NCBI GenBank assembly: GCA_963585895.1
Contig: OY757934.1
Coordinates: 30,830,605 to 30,894,604, forward strand
Origin: Sepioteuthis lessoniana
Lineage: Eukaryota > Mollusca > Cephalopoda > Myopsida > Loliginidae
DNA: 64,000 nucleotides
Direction: 5' to 3'
Part shown: one piece after another, positions 41,886 through 52,302 of the stretch
Layout of the letters: each line of letters starts with the position of its first letter
Position numbering within the stretch: position 1 is the stretch's first letter
The notes under the pieces: model-generated
The model's database searches: none
What the model saw: only the letters and a program-made list of their open reading frames with translations
Told to the model about the DNA's origin: nothing
Translations under genes and position numbers: made by a program

Positions 41886-42440
41886 TGATTCTTTTTCTAT
41901 GCAAATATTTTGTCCTTTCTCTTTTCTTTTATTGTTTGTTTTCTTTTTCTATATCTCTTTTTTCTATACCTCTCTCTTTTTTATTTTGTTCTTTCTCTTT
42001 TACTCTATTTTCTTCTCTTTCTTTTTCTTTGTCCTTTCTCTTTTTCTCTGATTTACTCTCTTTTCTTTTTTCTTTATTTTCTCCACCATCTTTTCCTTCA
42101 TTTTGAGCTTACTCTCTTTCTTTTTTAAAATTTTACTTCTCTTCTCTAATCTTATGAAATTATTTTATGTTCTTCATTCTTATTTTTTTCCTTTTATCAT
42201 ATTTCCTCTTTCTTTGATTTTCTTTCCTTTTTTCTCATATTTTTCTCTTTTCTTTATTTCTTTTCATTCTTCCTTTCTTTTTACCACCATTTTTTACATT
42301 TCATTTTTTTTACTTTCTTTTGCAGTGTTTATTTCTTCTTACTTGCTTCACATTTTTCTACCTTTGTTTTATATCTCTTTCTTTCCTTCACTTTATTTCC
42401 TTATTTCCTTCACACTTCTTTCTGTATCTCATTTTTTCAC
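41886..42440. repeat. 550-bp polypyrimidine tract on plus
   Basis: Almost only T and C with scattered A, irregular 'ttctctttt' units and no fixed period. Frames of 72-120 codons here are Phe/Ser/Leu artefacts. Such tracts can form triplex DNA. Confidence 0.9.
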
Positions 42441-43192
42441 ATGCAAGTCAACTATCAATTTCTGATCAGACCTTTGTTCAATAAAAGTCAATTTTAGTAA
42501 ATTGAATTTCGCATAATTAAAAAACAAAAACAAAAGAGGTCTTATCATTGTCTCAATTTCTCACTATTTTCTCCGCTGAATGTTGACTGATTTAAAAAGT
42601 GTTTTTCTTCTGGTGGCTTTGTCTTCTCATCTCATATGATAAAGATGCAACACTATTATTTTGGGCTGATTTGAAATATACTCTGCAATATCTGTTGTTT
42701 TGCAATGGTAATTTCTTCTCATCTTATTGCATGAAAACACTTTTCTGATGAGCTCATTATATCTGATCAAGATTCACTGTTTTTCTTGCTTTCATTGGTG
42801 ATTTATGCAACAACTGATTCCTAATTTCAATGCTATTTGACATTAGCTCATTCCATTTTTAAAATAACCAACAAAATTTTTGCTTTTGAAAACTGACTGT
42901 CTTAGAGTCTATGGTACTGCGAAAGGATCATGGATTAATTGTAGAATGATATGGAATGATTATGAAATGATTATGAATTATCTAAGAATGATTGCAGAAT
43001 GATTATGAAATGATAGCAAAATGGATGTGGAATAACTGTAAAATGATTGGGTAGTTTTTATAAGAAATCATTTATTTGATTATGAACTCACAAATCTGAG
43101 TAAATAAAATAATCTAGAGGCTTTTTACTTATGTCAGTCTCTTTTTCTACATATGTACTTGTGTGTGTGTCTCTATTGAGGCATGCATGCAT

Positions 43193-43228
<36 letters not shown>

Positions 43229-43448
43229 GGATGCATGCCCACACACGAACAAGCACCCTTCACACCCACACCCACACCTACACAGATATTGATTTATAAG
43301 TTACATAAAATGTCAGTAATAATCTTGAAATTATTTTGACATTTATTATTCAATATTTTACTATTTATTATTTGTTTTCTGCTACATAAGAACAGCAAAT
43401 ATTCTTAGACTAACGAATCTATCTATCTGAAGAGAGAAAGAGAGCGAA
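42441..43448. other. No gene recognised; microsatellites near 43160-43290
   Basis: Includes an A/T-rich segment with 'gaatgattatgaaatgatt' units at 42940-43050, (CA)n/(TA)n at 43195-43227 and 'cacacccacacccacacc' near 43262-43280. Confidence 0.55.
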
Positions 43449-43656
43449 TGATATACTTAAATCATACATTTGTCATTGTATCTTTTACATTAAAGCTGCA
43501 ACAGCTATGAGATTTTGCTTCTCTCTCTCTCTCTATCAGAGAGAGAGATAGAGAGAGAGAGATAGAGAGAGAGAGAAGATAGATAAGCAAAATCTCATAG
43601 ATGTTGCAGCTTTGATATAAAAGATACAATGACAAATGTATGATTGAAGTATATCA
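43449..43656. repeat. Foldback repeat with (TC)n/(GA)n loop
   Basis: Arms 43449-43520 and 43585-43656 are about 90% reverse complementary ('atacatttgtcattgtatct' against 'agatacaatgacaaatgtat'). The loop is (TC)n then (GA)n, which also pair. A 20-bp palindrome (acttcctt..aaggaagt) follows at 43656-43676. No hammerhead motif or coding frame. Confidence 0.85.
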
Positions 43657-43676
43657 CTTCCTTATGGAAGGAAGTT

Positions 43677-44077
43677 TCTTCTTAATCTGAGTGAGAAATT
43701 AATTTGGAGACGTGTTTATCAGATTATTTATCAGTCTGATTGGTAAGATGTTATGAATGGAAAATCCTGATTCTTGCAAAAGGGGAATCACAAAATATAT
43801 TCTTGTCAGTTATGCAACTGTGTTCAAACTGGAAGAAAAAAACTGGTATTAGTTTGTTCATTTAAACAAATGGAATCATTTATTTTTTACCATGTGTCAT
43901 ATTATAAATTGAAGAATTGAGTAATAATAAATAAAACTACTGAGATAATTGCAAATAAGTAATGAATAAAGTAAATTCTAGGTATAGGTTAGATTGTTTA
44001 TACAATTTATCTTATATTCCTCAAGGGTGAAATAGTCTTGTTACAAAAACTTCAAAGATAAAGTTAAAATATATGTA
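43677..44077. other. No feature recognised
   Basis: AT-rich sequence. Confidence 0.5.
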
Positions 44078-44176
44078 TTTACCCAACCCCTCCATCAAGA
44101 TGTGACAAAAAAGCCAATTTTTTTAGCAGAGTAAAGCTGGCTTGAATTCAGAGTTTCTTTTCTTCTTGATTGGTTG

Positions 44177-44632
44177 CCTCATCATCATCATCATCATCAT
44201 GTCGCGCCATATGCACAGATATCCCTGACCCTTTCTCGCCACCCTTATCAATTGTCAATTGCTTCCGGCAGGTCTTCAGGGCTACATCCTGCATTGGCAC
44301 AGAACTGTTGTATGTAGGTTCTAGCTGATCATCCTGCCTTTGCTCATCAATGTGAAGAGGTCTACAGGAGTACGTCACTTATGAGTTTGTTCTTACTTCT
44401 CCAGCAGTGTCCCGCATGTCTGGTTCGTCTAACTTGGATAGTTTTCGTGATGGGTGGTAACTGGCTGTAAAGCTACTGCTTTGTCGGGTGCTACCTCCAG
44501 AACTTGTTCAATATTGCTCACAGCATTCTTGTGTAGTTGCTATCAAGCTTTTTCTCCATACATTTAGTTAGCCTCCATGTTGTGCATCCATACAGCAGTA
44601 TTGACACAACCGCTGCTTGGAAGAAAAAAATG
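44177..44632 (-). mobile_element. RTE-like 3' fragment, minus member of a head-to-head pair
   Basis: Begins with inverted (ATG)n (catcatcatcatcatcat), then 'gtcgcgccatatgcacagat', 'cttccggcaggtcttcaggg', 'cttctccagcagtgtcccgc', 'cttgttcaatattgctcaca', and stops at 'accgctgcttggaagaaa'. Confidence 0.88.
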
Positions 44633-44715
44633 AAATGCTAAACTACATAGTCTGCCATAATATTTACTCCTATCTGTAGGGAAGACCGCTGCCTGGAAGA
44701 AAGAAGAAAGAAAGA

Positions 44716-45154
44716 AGCAGGCAGCGGTCGTATCGATACTGCTGTATGGATGCACTACTCGGACGCTAACTAAACGGCTGGAGAAGAAGCTAGACAGCAA
44801 TTACACAAGAATGCTGCGAGCAATATTGAACAAGTCCTGGCAGCAACACCTCACAAGGCACCAACTATACGGCCACCTGCCTCCCATCACAAAAACTATC
44901 CAAGTTAGATGAACCAGACATGCAGGACACTGCTGGAGAAGCAGGGACGAGCTCATAAGTGATGTACTCGTATGGACCCCCACATATGGCCAAGCAAAAG
45001 CAGGACGACCAGCTCGAACATACATACAGCAACTATGTGAGGATACGGGATGTAGCCCTGAAGACCTGTCAGAGGTGATGAACAATAGGGAGAAGTGGCG
45101 AGAGAGGATCAGGGATATCCGTGCCTGCGGCATGACATGATGATGATGATGATC
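44716..45154 (+). mobile_element. RTE-like 3' fragment, plus member of the pair
   Basis: Starts at 'caggcagcggtcgtatcgat' (QAAVVSI), runs through 'gagaagaagctagacagcaa', 'atgctgcgagcaatattgaa', 'ctggagaagcagggacgagc', and ends (ATG)n at 45137-45154. Both members are truncated at nearly the same RTE position, as expected from inversion during target-primed reverse transcription (twin priming) or a later inverted duplication. Confidence 0.88.
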
Positions 45155-45300
45155 TGTAGGGAGAACAAATGGCTTCATGCCTTTCCCAATGGTATTAGCA
45201 TAAAGAGCAATGCATACAGCCGTGTTTGGTATTTGAACTCATGTAATTGATTCTATTTCCTTTTATGGCAACTGTTATGCTAAGTGTGGCTCCTGTATAA

Positions 45301-45923
45301 AATATAAAATCAAAAATGTTTTGTTTTTTTTATGATAAAATGGCAACCTCATGAACATTACTCATCAATTTCAGCATTCACTTATTCAGTTCTTGGGTAT
45401 ATATTTACAAGAGGAGCTGTGAATTCAGTCCCTCAATTTTGGATGTGACACAACAAGAACGAGAAAAGTAACATTTATTCTATTATGATCCTTTATTTTA
45501 AAATATGGCTTATACTAGGGTGGATGTCTTCTTTGGATTTAAAAAAGAAGTTATGAATTGATAAGTAAAGTGTGTTCTTAAGATTTTTTAAAAACTATGA
45601 ATTGTGAGGTGATATATGCACTTTTGGAAAATTTGACTTTGTAGGAATTAAATAACAAACTGTTATAAATAGAAATAAAAAGTAATAACAATAGATATAA
45701 AATAAAAATATTAAATAAAATCTTCTATAATGCCTTTGACAGGGAGAACAATCTGAGTATGTGCCAAAAAAAAAAAAAAAATCAAGAGAGAAGAGGACAA
45801 ACTTTGCATGGAGAAGCAGATTTTTCTTGTTGGGGAAAAAATTCTAGTTGAACTCCAATAATTAAGTCTTGATAAGTTATTTGTTTTTCTGTAACTCCTT
45901 AATTCCTTTTCAGATATATATCA
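45301..45923. other. No gene recognised; A15 run at 45767
   Basis: AT-rich sequence with a poly-A run at 45767-45781. Confidence 0.5.
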
Positions 45924-46215
45924 TCATATTTACCCAACCCTTCCGCTCGGGCAGGGTGTGACACAAGGTCAATTTTTAAACGGAGTTTAACAGGTTTGAA
46001 TTCAGTTTTCCTTCTCCTAGACTAGTTGCCTCACCAAGGCTGAAGAACTTAGTCTTCCCTACTATTTACCCATAGTTGGAGGGAGAATAATTGGATTCAT
46101 ACCTTTCCCAAGGGTATTAGTGCTATATGAAATGCAATCAGTTTCGTCCAGGATTTTGAACTCGTGTCGCCGCGTCCATTTCCTACAACGATAACCATTA
46201 CACCATGGGCACTTT
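45924..46215 (-). mobile_element. SINE A, minus copy
   Basis: Complete: 'tatttacccaacccttccgc', 'gtgtgacacaaggtcaattt', 'ccatagttggagggagaata', 'gtccaggattttgaactcgt' and 'accattacaccatgggcact'. Confidence 0.9.
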
Positions 46216-47324
46216 CAATATATATCATATTATATATTATAAGTTATATTATTATAAGGAGAAAATACTTTACCATGGCTTTTCAAAAAAGAAAATGATT
46301 AACTACCAACTAAGTCCTACAACTTTAATCCTCACTCCACAGATTAAATTTTTGTGCACTATTATGCAAATACAGAATTGATTAGCTAAAATTGGCTGAT
46401 ATTGACATCCCCAAGTTATGCACATAAATAATTACTGAAATATATTTTTTTATCCATGTTAATTATTCATTGTATACAAATAAACATTTTTGTATCATTG
46501 GACAAATAGTCACTAAACTCAGCATTAGAATGGAACAATGTCCTCAATGTCCATTGAATCTGTTGTCAGAATTCTGAAGTACAAATCAAAGAAATTACCT
46601 CTTGCTTTGTTTTAAAACTGAAGTCTCCATCTCATTCTGAATTTAGAAATATTCCTCACAAGCCTGTGATATGATATGCTAATCATATGGAAATCAGTTC
46701 TTGAAACCTCTTTCTATTGGGCAGTAAAAATAATATGTGCATTCTATGTTATATGAAATGTAGAGAATTCTCGAAAGTACTTGACAATCAAAAAACAAGT
46801 TATCTCAATTCCTGTATCTCAAGTACATGGGAACATATTTGCATGCATGTTTCCTGCATTGTAAGAGTTAAAATTGAAATATTCCAGTTAAAGATAAAAA
46901 AAAAAACAATGAAAAGACAATCACTTAATGTTTTAAAAGTAATTATATATTTACATTATTGTTTAAAACCTCTAAAAAATGCTAAAAGAATTGAGAAACA
47001 TTAGGATAATAATTCATATTGACAATATGATTTACAGTAAAAGAAAATTGATAGAAATCAGCAGATATCAGTAATTGATAGCTTCAGTTTCATTTTGTGT
47101 TTTTTCATTAAAGGTCAGATGATTAGAGAAGTGAAAATTGATTGATTGATTTTGATTATTAGTTTTAATTTAATAATAGATATTTCCAATTTATCTTTTT
47201 TCTTCCCTATTGATTTATGTATACATGTGTAAAAATGCAGTATTCTATCAGACTAAAAGAATCATTAACATCAAAATTTGTTCTCAAAAGAGATACAAAA
47301 CTGAAGTAGATGATTTAGCTTGAT
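46216..47324. other. No gene recognised
   Basis: A 95-codon plus frame (46717-47004) is Lys/Asn/Ile-rich with no domain; otherwise AT-rich. Confidence 0.5.
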
Positions 47325-47570
47325 GTAAGTAAGTTGGCCAATCATAGTCAAGGGCAAACTGAAGGCTCTCTTTTCAAATTGGTATTACACCAAGGTATAG
47401 GGGAGGGCACTACACCTTTTCCTGCATTGCTCCACTTACCCTTGATTCATACCTTATGATTCTGAGTGTTAAGCAAGAGGCAACGAGTACTATTTTTTGA
47501 GTCTTTGGTATGACTTGATTTGGGGTTGAACCCCAGTCTCTCAGACCATTGGCAAACATTGAAATTGATG
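47325..47570 (-). mobile_element. SINE B, minus copy
   Basis: 'agttggccaatcatagtcaa', 'ggtattacaccaaggtatag', 'ctgagtgttaagcaagaggc', 'tttggggttgaaccccagtc', ending within the head. Confidence 0.82.
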
Positions 47571-47589
47571 GTGTCCTACTCTTGTCCTT

Positions 47590-47870
47590 GAGTCACATCC
47601 TGTGACTTTAGGACAATTTTTAAGCAGAGTTTAACAGGTTTCAATTCAGAGTTTTCCATCTCCAAATTTGAGTGCCAGACCAAGGCTAAAGAGCCCAGTT
47701 TGCCCTTTTATAACTATTTAACTATTCTATCTCCATCTAGGGAGGGAGAATAGTTAGATGCATACCTTTCCAAAGTGTATTAGCACTATGTGAAATGCAA
47801 ACAGCCTTGACAAGGATTTGAACTCAGGTTTCTTGGTCTATTTCCAACAGCAATAACCGCTCCCCCATGA
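47590..47870 (-). mobile_element. SINE A, diverged minus copy
   Basis: 'gacaatttttaagcagagtt', 'taacaggtttcaattcagag', 'accaaggctaaagagcccag', 'tctagggagggagaatagtt', 'gacaaggatttgaactcagg', then a head remnant 'caataaccgctcccccat'. Confidence 0.8.
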
Positions 47871-48030
47871 AATTAATGGTAACTGGATTTTTCCAGGATG
47901 GATATTATATTCAATTAACTATATTTAATTATCTATTGATTAATGTACATTGAATAAGGCTTGTATATTCATATATTATGATTATATTTTATTTTGAATT
48001 ACATCAAATAATTTTTTTTTATCTTTAATA

Positions 48031-48267
48031 TCAAAGAATGGCGGAAATATCAGTGTTAAAAATACTCTCAGTCAAAACATCACCAATAAGGCATACAGAA
48101 ATCTAAAAGATTATTTTTCTCTTATTGATAATAAAAATACAATTATTCATTGGGAATCAGAATTTTTAAATAACTTAGGTGAATTAGAAGTTGATATTTT
48201 TACCAGAAAAAAGCATTTTCAAAAATTGAATGTCTGTTCCAATTTTTTTAAGACAGAAAAGTTTTAA
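48031..48267 (+). other. Open 79-codon stretch without a start, function unknown
   Basis: After a T-rich tract ending 'atctttaatatcaaag', a frame stays open to a TAA at 48265-48267 and reads NGGNISVKNTLSQNITNKAY, then NLKDYFSLIDNKNT, IIHWESEFLNNLGELEVDIF and LNVCSNFFKTEKF. Its mixed composition is less AT-biased than chance frames here. I recognise no family. It may be a relic of a transposon protein or chance. Confidence 0.25.
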
Positions 48268-48270
48268 ATT

Positions 48271-49117
48271 GACAATTTGTCAAATTTTTTTTATCTTGAC
48301 CATTGTGGATGGAGAAGTACTAAATTTTTGAAGATGTATTAAAGTATTAAATGATATATCATTAACATAGGAATATCAAATAGATATATAAGCCGTGGGA
48401 GGAAGCTAAAAAAAGTTATCGGAGATATCCGTCAGTCTCAATCTGATTATTGTTTATCTGTTTTACCTCAAAATCTTTTTGGTATAATTTGAAACAAGAG
48501 AGTAATATTTCTCTAAAAAAAAACTTATAAATGATATAATCTTAATGTAAATAATATCAGAATAATAGCCATTTTCAACTTGCTTTATGGAGTGGTTATA
48601 CATAGAGAGGGGAAAGAGATTGAGTGTGAGAGAGAGAGAGAGATATTGTGACCCAAAAAATTGTTGTGGACTAGTAAAAGTATACATAAATATATATATA
48701 TTTTAAGCAACTATTTTTGTATCATATTCTCTGCAAAAGATAAAGGAATCAAAAGTTGTAATGAGAGGATTGAGTGAATGGTTTCAATTTGAAAATCAAT
48801 CTTAGTAAAACTTTGCTAGTCAAAATGGCTGCCAATAAATAAGGAAATCTAAATGAAATTGATTCTTTTTCGTTTTTTTTTTTAATCTTCTTCTTTCCTT
48901 TGCTTTAAATAATTCTTTTCCCTTTCATCCTAGAAAATAGATTTATGATTACATGATATTTGAAAGTCAGGTGATAACACTGATTTTAATTCTGAAGGCA
49001 ATTTGTTTGTGTAATTTTGCAGAAATCTTCTGAAAGAAAGTGTTGTAGATCCATCTCTAAAAACAGAAAATATCACCAACTTCAAACTAAGAATAGAATG
49101 GATTGATAGAACACACA

Positions 49118-49149
<32 letters not shown>

Positions 49150-49292
49150 TACACACATGATGGAATCTTGATGTTTTTCTTTACTAATCTGTTTTTATAA
49201 TCCCTGACTATAGAAAGCAAAGGTTTCTCACTGGTTTTCAACTTAGAAATAATGTCTTCAGATGCAAGTATTTTATTTAGGAATATTCCTTT
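48271..49292. other. No gene recognised; short (GA)n and (CA)n
   Basis: (GA)n at 48626-48643 and (CA)n at 49110-49157. Frames of 74-103 codons span simple repeats. Confidence 0.5.
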
Positions 49293-49365
49293 TGCTTAGT
49301 TTGATTTGAGTTATTTAGTTAATGGTATATCAACTCCACATGGGTTATTTAATGCCAAACTTTAT
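49293..49365 (-). mobile_element. SINE C/D 3' fragment, minus
   Basis: 'agttaatggtatatcaactc' and 'gggttatttaatgccaaact' are the inverted hairpin segment; nothing upstream of it is recognisable. Confidence 0.6.
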
Positions 49366-49454
49366 TTATGTTTGATTGTAATCATAACATTATTTTTAAT
49401 ATATTCCATTTCTTTATTTCTGAATTGTACTTTCTTTTTCATCTATAATCATTT

Positions 49455-49812
49455 GATTGACTGATTGATTTTAATGGCATGTCAACCCATTCGGGGTTAT
49501 TTTATGCCAGAAGGTTAGGAAATCACATTCATTATATGTTTGTACTAATGTTTATTGGGTAATTGTTTCTTCAGAGGTTTTTTTATACACGGTCCTTTTG
49601 AATATGAATAAGTTTTAAACAGATCTATTAGAACCATTTCAGGTCAGAGTGGGCCTAGGAGTCATAGCAACAAAGGGATACTCCACTCTCCCCTGAACTA
49701 GAGCCTTGGCATCAAATGCAGCTTAGTGTCATACCCAAGACACCTCTTTTTGGGATGTTCTTAACAGTTTGCAGGGGATACAGTCAGTGTATTCTAAACC
49801 CTGCCAATGAGG
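49455..49812 (-). repeat. Repeat D, minus copy with reduced internal array
   Basis: Inverted hairpin 'aatggcatgtcaacccattc' / 'ggggttattttatgcca', 'aaccatttcaggtcagagtg', 'caaagggatactccac', 'gtgtcatacccaagacacc', 5' end 'tgtattctaaaccctgccaa'. Confidence 0.75.
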
Positions 49813-50904
49813 TGATTTCTTTTACTTTGATTTATATTAATCACTTTATTTCCTATTACTAAAATAGTCCAATGTAAGTATTTAGGTACATCAGTTAACA
49901 TTCATGCAATACTTGATTCTTATCTGGTTCACTAATATGTTGATATCATTGCAGTGTAGATCAGTTCACTTTGTTGACCTCAATAAAAAAAAAGCTTAAA
50001 GAAGAAAAACATTCATAATGAAACATAAAAAAAACCCTTATTAATTCTTCACTAGTGTTGCATAGCCCTTATTCGGACAATCACTCATTGCCCAATGCTC
50101 ATCTCCTCACTTCATTTTTTTGGTTGGGTTGCTCTGTGTCACTATGTTCTCTATCATATTGCCCTCTTGTTGCTGCTGAGTCTCTTCTTGTTTGTTCATT
50201 GTTTGACCTTAACTGTTCCAAGTTTTTCTACATTGGGATGAATAATGACAGACACATTTTTATGTGTACATAATATTTTATTATTTCACGACAACCTTTA
50301 TCCATCACCCATTTTAATGATGGCGAAGCCAGAAGAGAGAAGATGGAATTTTACAACCAATCTATTTGAGCGATTCTTTCTGACTTCTTCGTAACTTCTT
50401 GAACCATATGGGTCACCTGACTGAAAATATCCTATCAGAACCAAGCTTTCTTTTGACCTTGGGTTCATCAACTGTCAATTTAAACTGATTTGACTCATAG
50501 TGTTTTTCCACTGCTTAATGGTTATAACTTAATCTGAATATTATACTACATGTCAATAGTAGTTTTCACCAATCCACTATGTAGCAGTAATATGTTTTCA
50601 CATTAATTTTTGCAGCATTCTCATAGCGCCTCCTTTGAATCATTATATTTCTGGCAGCAAAGGAAGAACAGCTTTTTTAATAGCAACTTTTCTAAAAGAA
50701 AGAACACATGTTGAAAACAACAAAATAGAAACCAAAATTAAGATGAAGGAAAACACTAGTTAAGAATTAATGATAATGACTGATAAATCATTATCCACAA
50801 ACAAATAAATGAAAAAAAAGTTGTTTAAAAGATTTGTGCCAAGAAGGCAGAAAATCATTGATAAGTCAAATTTAAAAAGAAAACTCTGACATGATTATGA
50901 ATAT
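49813..50904. other. No gene recognised
   Basis: AT-rich; a 72-codon plus frame at 50055-50273 is Ser/Leu/Cys-rich without a domain. Confidence 0.5.
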
Positions 50905-51165
50905 GTATGTGTCATTGGTCTTATGAGTAGAGTGTTTGCCATTAGTCCGGGAGACCGAGGTTCAATCCCAGGTTGAGTCATACCAAAGACTTAAAAAATG
51001 GTACTTGATGCCTCCTTGCTTAACACTCAACATTATAAAGTACGAATCAAGGGTAAAGTGGAGCAATCCAGGGAATGGAGTAGTGCCCTCCCCTACACTT
51101 TGGTGCAGTAGCTATTGAAAAGGGAGCCTTTGGGTCACCCTCAACTATGGTCGCTAACATTACTT
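50905..51165 (+). mobile_element. SINE B, full plus copy
   Basis: Head 'tggtcttatgagtagagtgt' with B box 'ggttcaatccc' at 50959-50969, body 'acttgatgcctccttgctta', 'ggaatggagtagtgccctcc', 3' end 'aactatggtcgctaac'. Confidence 0.88.
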
Positions 51166-51211
51166 TTTACTTTTATGTACATGCATGTGTAAGTACATAT
51201 ACCTATATAGG

Positions 51212-51412
51212 AAGGTGGGAGGCTGAAAAGTTCATACGATGATGTCATATCTGCTGTTGATGACTTTTTTGAATAATAGGATCCAAACACTGCAACATCG
51301 ATGGAAGAAGTATTTGGACCACAAAGACGGCTATACTAAAAAATAAACCTCATTTAGTCTAATTCCATGTGAGTATTTTTGTCAGCTAATGAAATTTTCA
51401 GCCGACCCTTGC
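51212..51412 (+). mobile_element. mariner relic, internally deleted, copy 2
   Basis: The terminal inverted repeats are 'aaggtgggaggctgaaaagt' at the left and 'attttcagccgaccctt' at the right. Inside are 'gctgttgatgactttttt' (AVDDFF) and, at 51293-51346, an open frame QHRWKKYLDHKDGYTKK with stop, the mariner transposase C-terminus (RWxKx....GxYxxK). The catalytic D,D34D region is absent. Both ends are kept, so it could once have been moved by a full-length mariner. Confidence 0.85.
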
Positions 51413-51618
51413 AGAAATATATATAAAGTAACAAACATATATGTACTGATATATGTATATTAAAATGTATAGAATCATCTGTAAAGAAGTTCACACTGAA
51501 CAATTTTTTATAAAAAGTTGATTTTCTTCTAAACCCCAAAATACCAGGATTTTATTTCTTCTAGTGGATCATTATACAATCAAAATAAATAGTTTTAGGT
51601 ATATATATATATATATAT

Positions 51619-51815
51619 TGTCATCCACAGACAGACTGTTTCGTTCTATCAGAACTCTTCAGTGTGGCTAGACACACAGGATGCTTGAAGCCGGGATCGA
51701 AACCCATCTAACTTTACGTTAGACTAAATCTCAGACCTCTCGGCCACCAAGCAGACCACGTTGGCTAAGGGAATTTTTAAGGTATTTATTTAGCAACAGC
51801 AGCAGCATATATGCA
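51619..51815 (-). mobile_element. Hammerhead SINE (family E), best copy
   Basis: Minus strand, in order: gca-rich 5' flank; A box TGGCCGAGAGG at 51736-51746; a hairpin TCTAAC-GTAAA-GTTAGA where tRNA-Ser/Leu has its long variable arm; B box GGTTTCGATCCC at 51693-51704; a linker; hammerhead core at 51639-51662; 'agtctgtctgtggatgac'; (AT)n tail at 51601-51618. Pol III could start it, and the hammerhead would cut near the 3' end. The length of about 200 bp is SINE-like. Confidence 0.82.
51639..51662 (-). ncRNA. Hammerhead ribozyme core, intact
   Basis: Minus strand: CTGAAGA, helix II GTTC-TGATA-GAAC (4 bp, five-base loop), GAAA, all in exact register. The following ACAG can pair with CTGT nine bases on as helix III, but the base after it is G where H17 is required, so monomeric self-cleavage is doubtful. 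Confidence 0.75.
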
Positions 51816-51837
51816 GAAAAGAAGAGTAAAATAGCTA

Positions 51838-52090
51838 TCCAAGTTAGACGAACCAGACATGCAGAACACTGCTGGAGAAGCAAGAACGAGCTCATAAGGG
51901 ATGTACTCCTATGGGCCCCAGCATATGGCCAAGCAAAAGCAAGACGACCAGCTTGAACATACATACAGCAGCTATGTGAGGATATGGGATGTAACCCTGA
52001 AGACCTGCCAGAGGCGATGAATGATAGGGAGAAGTGGCGAAAGAGGGTCAGGGATATCCGTGTCTGCGGCATGACATGATGATGATGATT
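51838..52090 (+). mobile_element. RTE-like 3' end, short plus copy
   Basis: 'gctatccaagttagacgaac', 'ctggagaagcaagaacgagc', 'catatggccaagcaaaagca', 'gaagacctgccagaggcgat' and (ATG)n at 52073-52089. It abuts the hammerhead SINE upstream and the LTR-like repeat downstream. Confidence 0.88.
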
Positions 52091-52094
52091 TATT

Positions 52095-52302
52095 AACTGA
52101 AGTGATACAGTCTGACTAGTATTATAAGTCTCATGCTGTTGGTGTTACACCTGAAGTTGGTCTTACTACTGACCAACGTCCTTTCAGAGATGTCTCTCTG
52201 CTTCTCTTTCTGCTTCTCCAAGCTTGGGAGACATGGCGTCTTTTATACTTCCGTGATACTGAAAGTCACGTGGTACGAGCCACTATACAACAGTTTTTGA
52301 TG
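52095..52302 (-). repeat. LTR-like repeat, copy 2
   Basis: Partner of 7265-7490. On minus it starts TGTTGTATAGTGGC at about 52302 and carries 'ggaagtataaaagacgcc' as a TATA box. Its other end is cut off by the RTE (ATG)n end. Confidence 0.55.

Larger units (their letters stand above)
44078..45300 (-). mobile_element. SINE A, minus copy split by an inverted RTE pair
   Basis: The 3' piece is at 44078-44176 ('tttacccaacccctccatca', 'gaattcagagtttc', 'ttgattggttgcc'). The SINE resumes near 45155 with 'ctgtagggagaacaaatggc', 'cctttcccaatggtattagc', 'gtatttgaactcatg' and 'ctgttatgctaagtgtggct'. The RTE fragments between them are 0.98 kb. Confidence 0.8.

Noticed and set aside
41867..42465. Frames of 72-120 codons rich in Phe/Ser/Leu, resembling membrane proteins
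   Set aside because: Polypyrimidine tract; apparent hydrophobicity comes from TTT, TTC and TCT codons.
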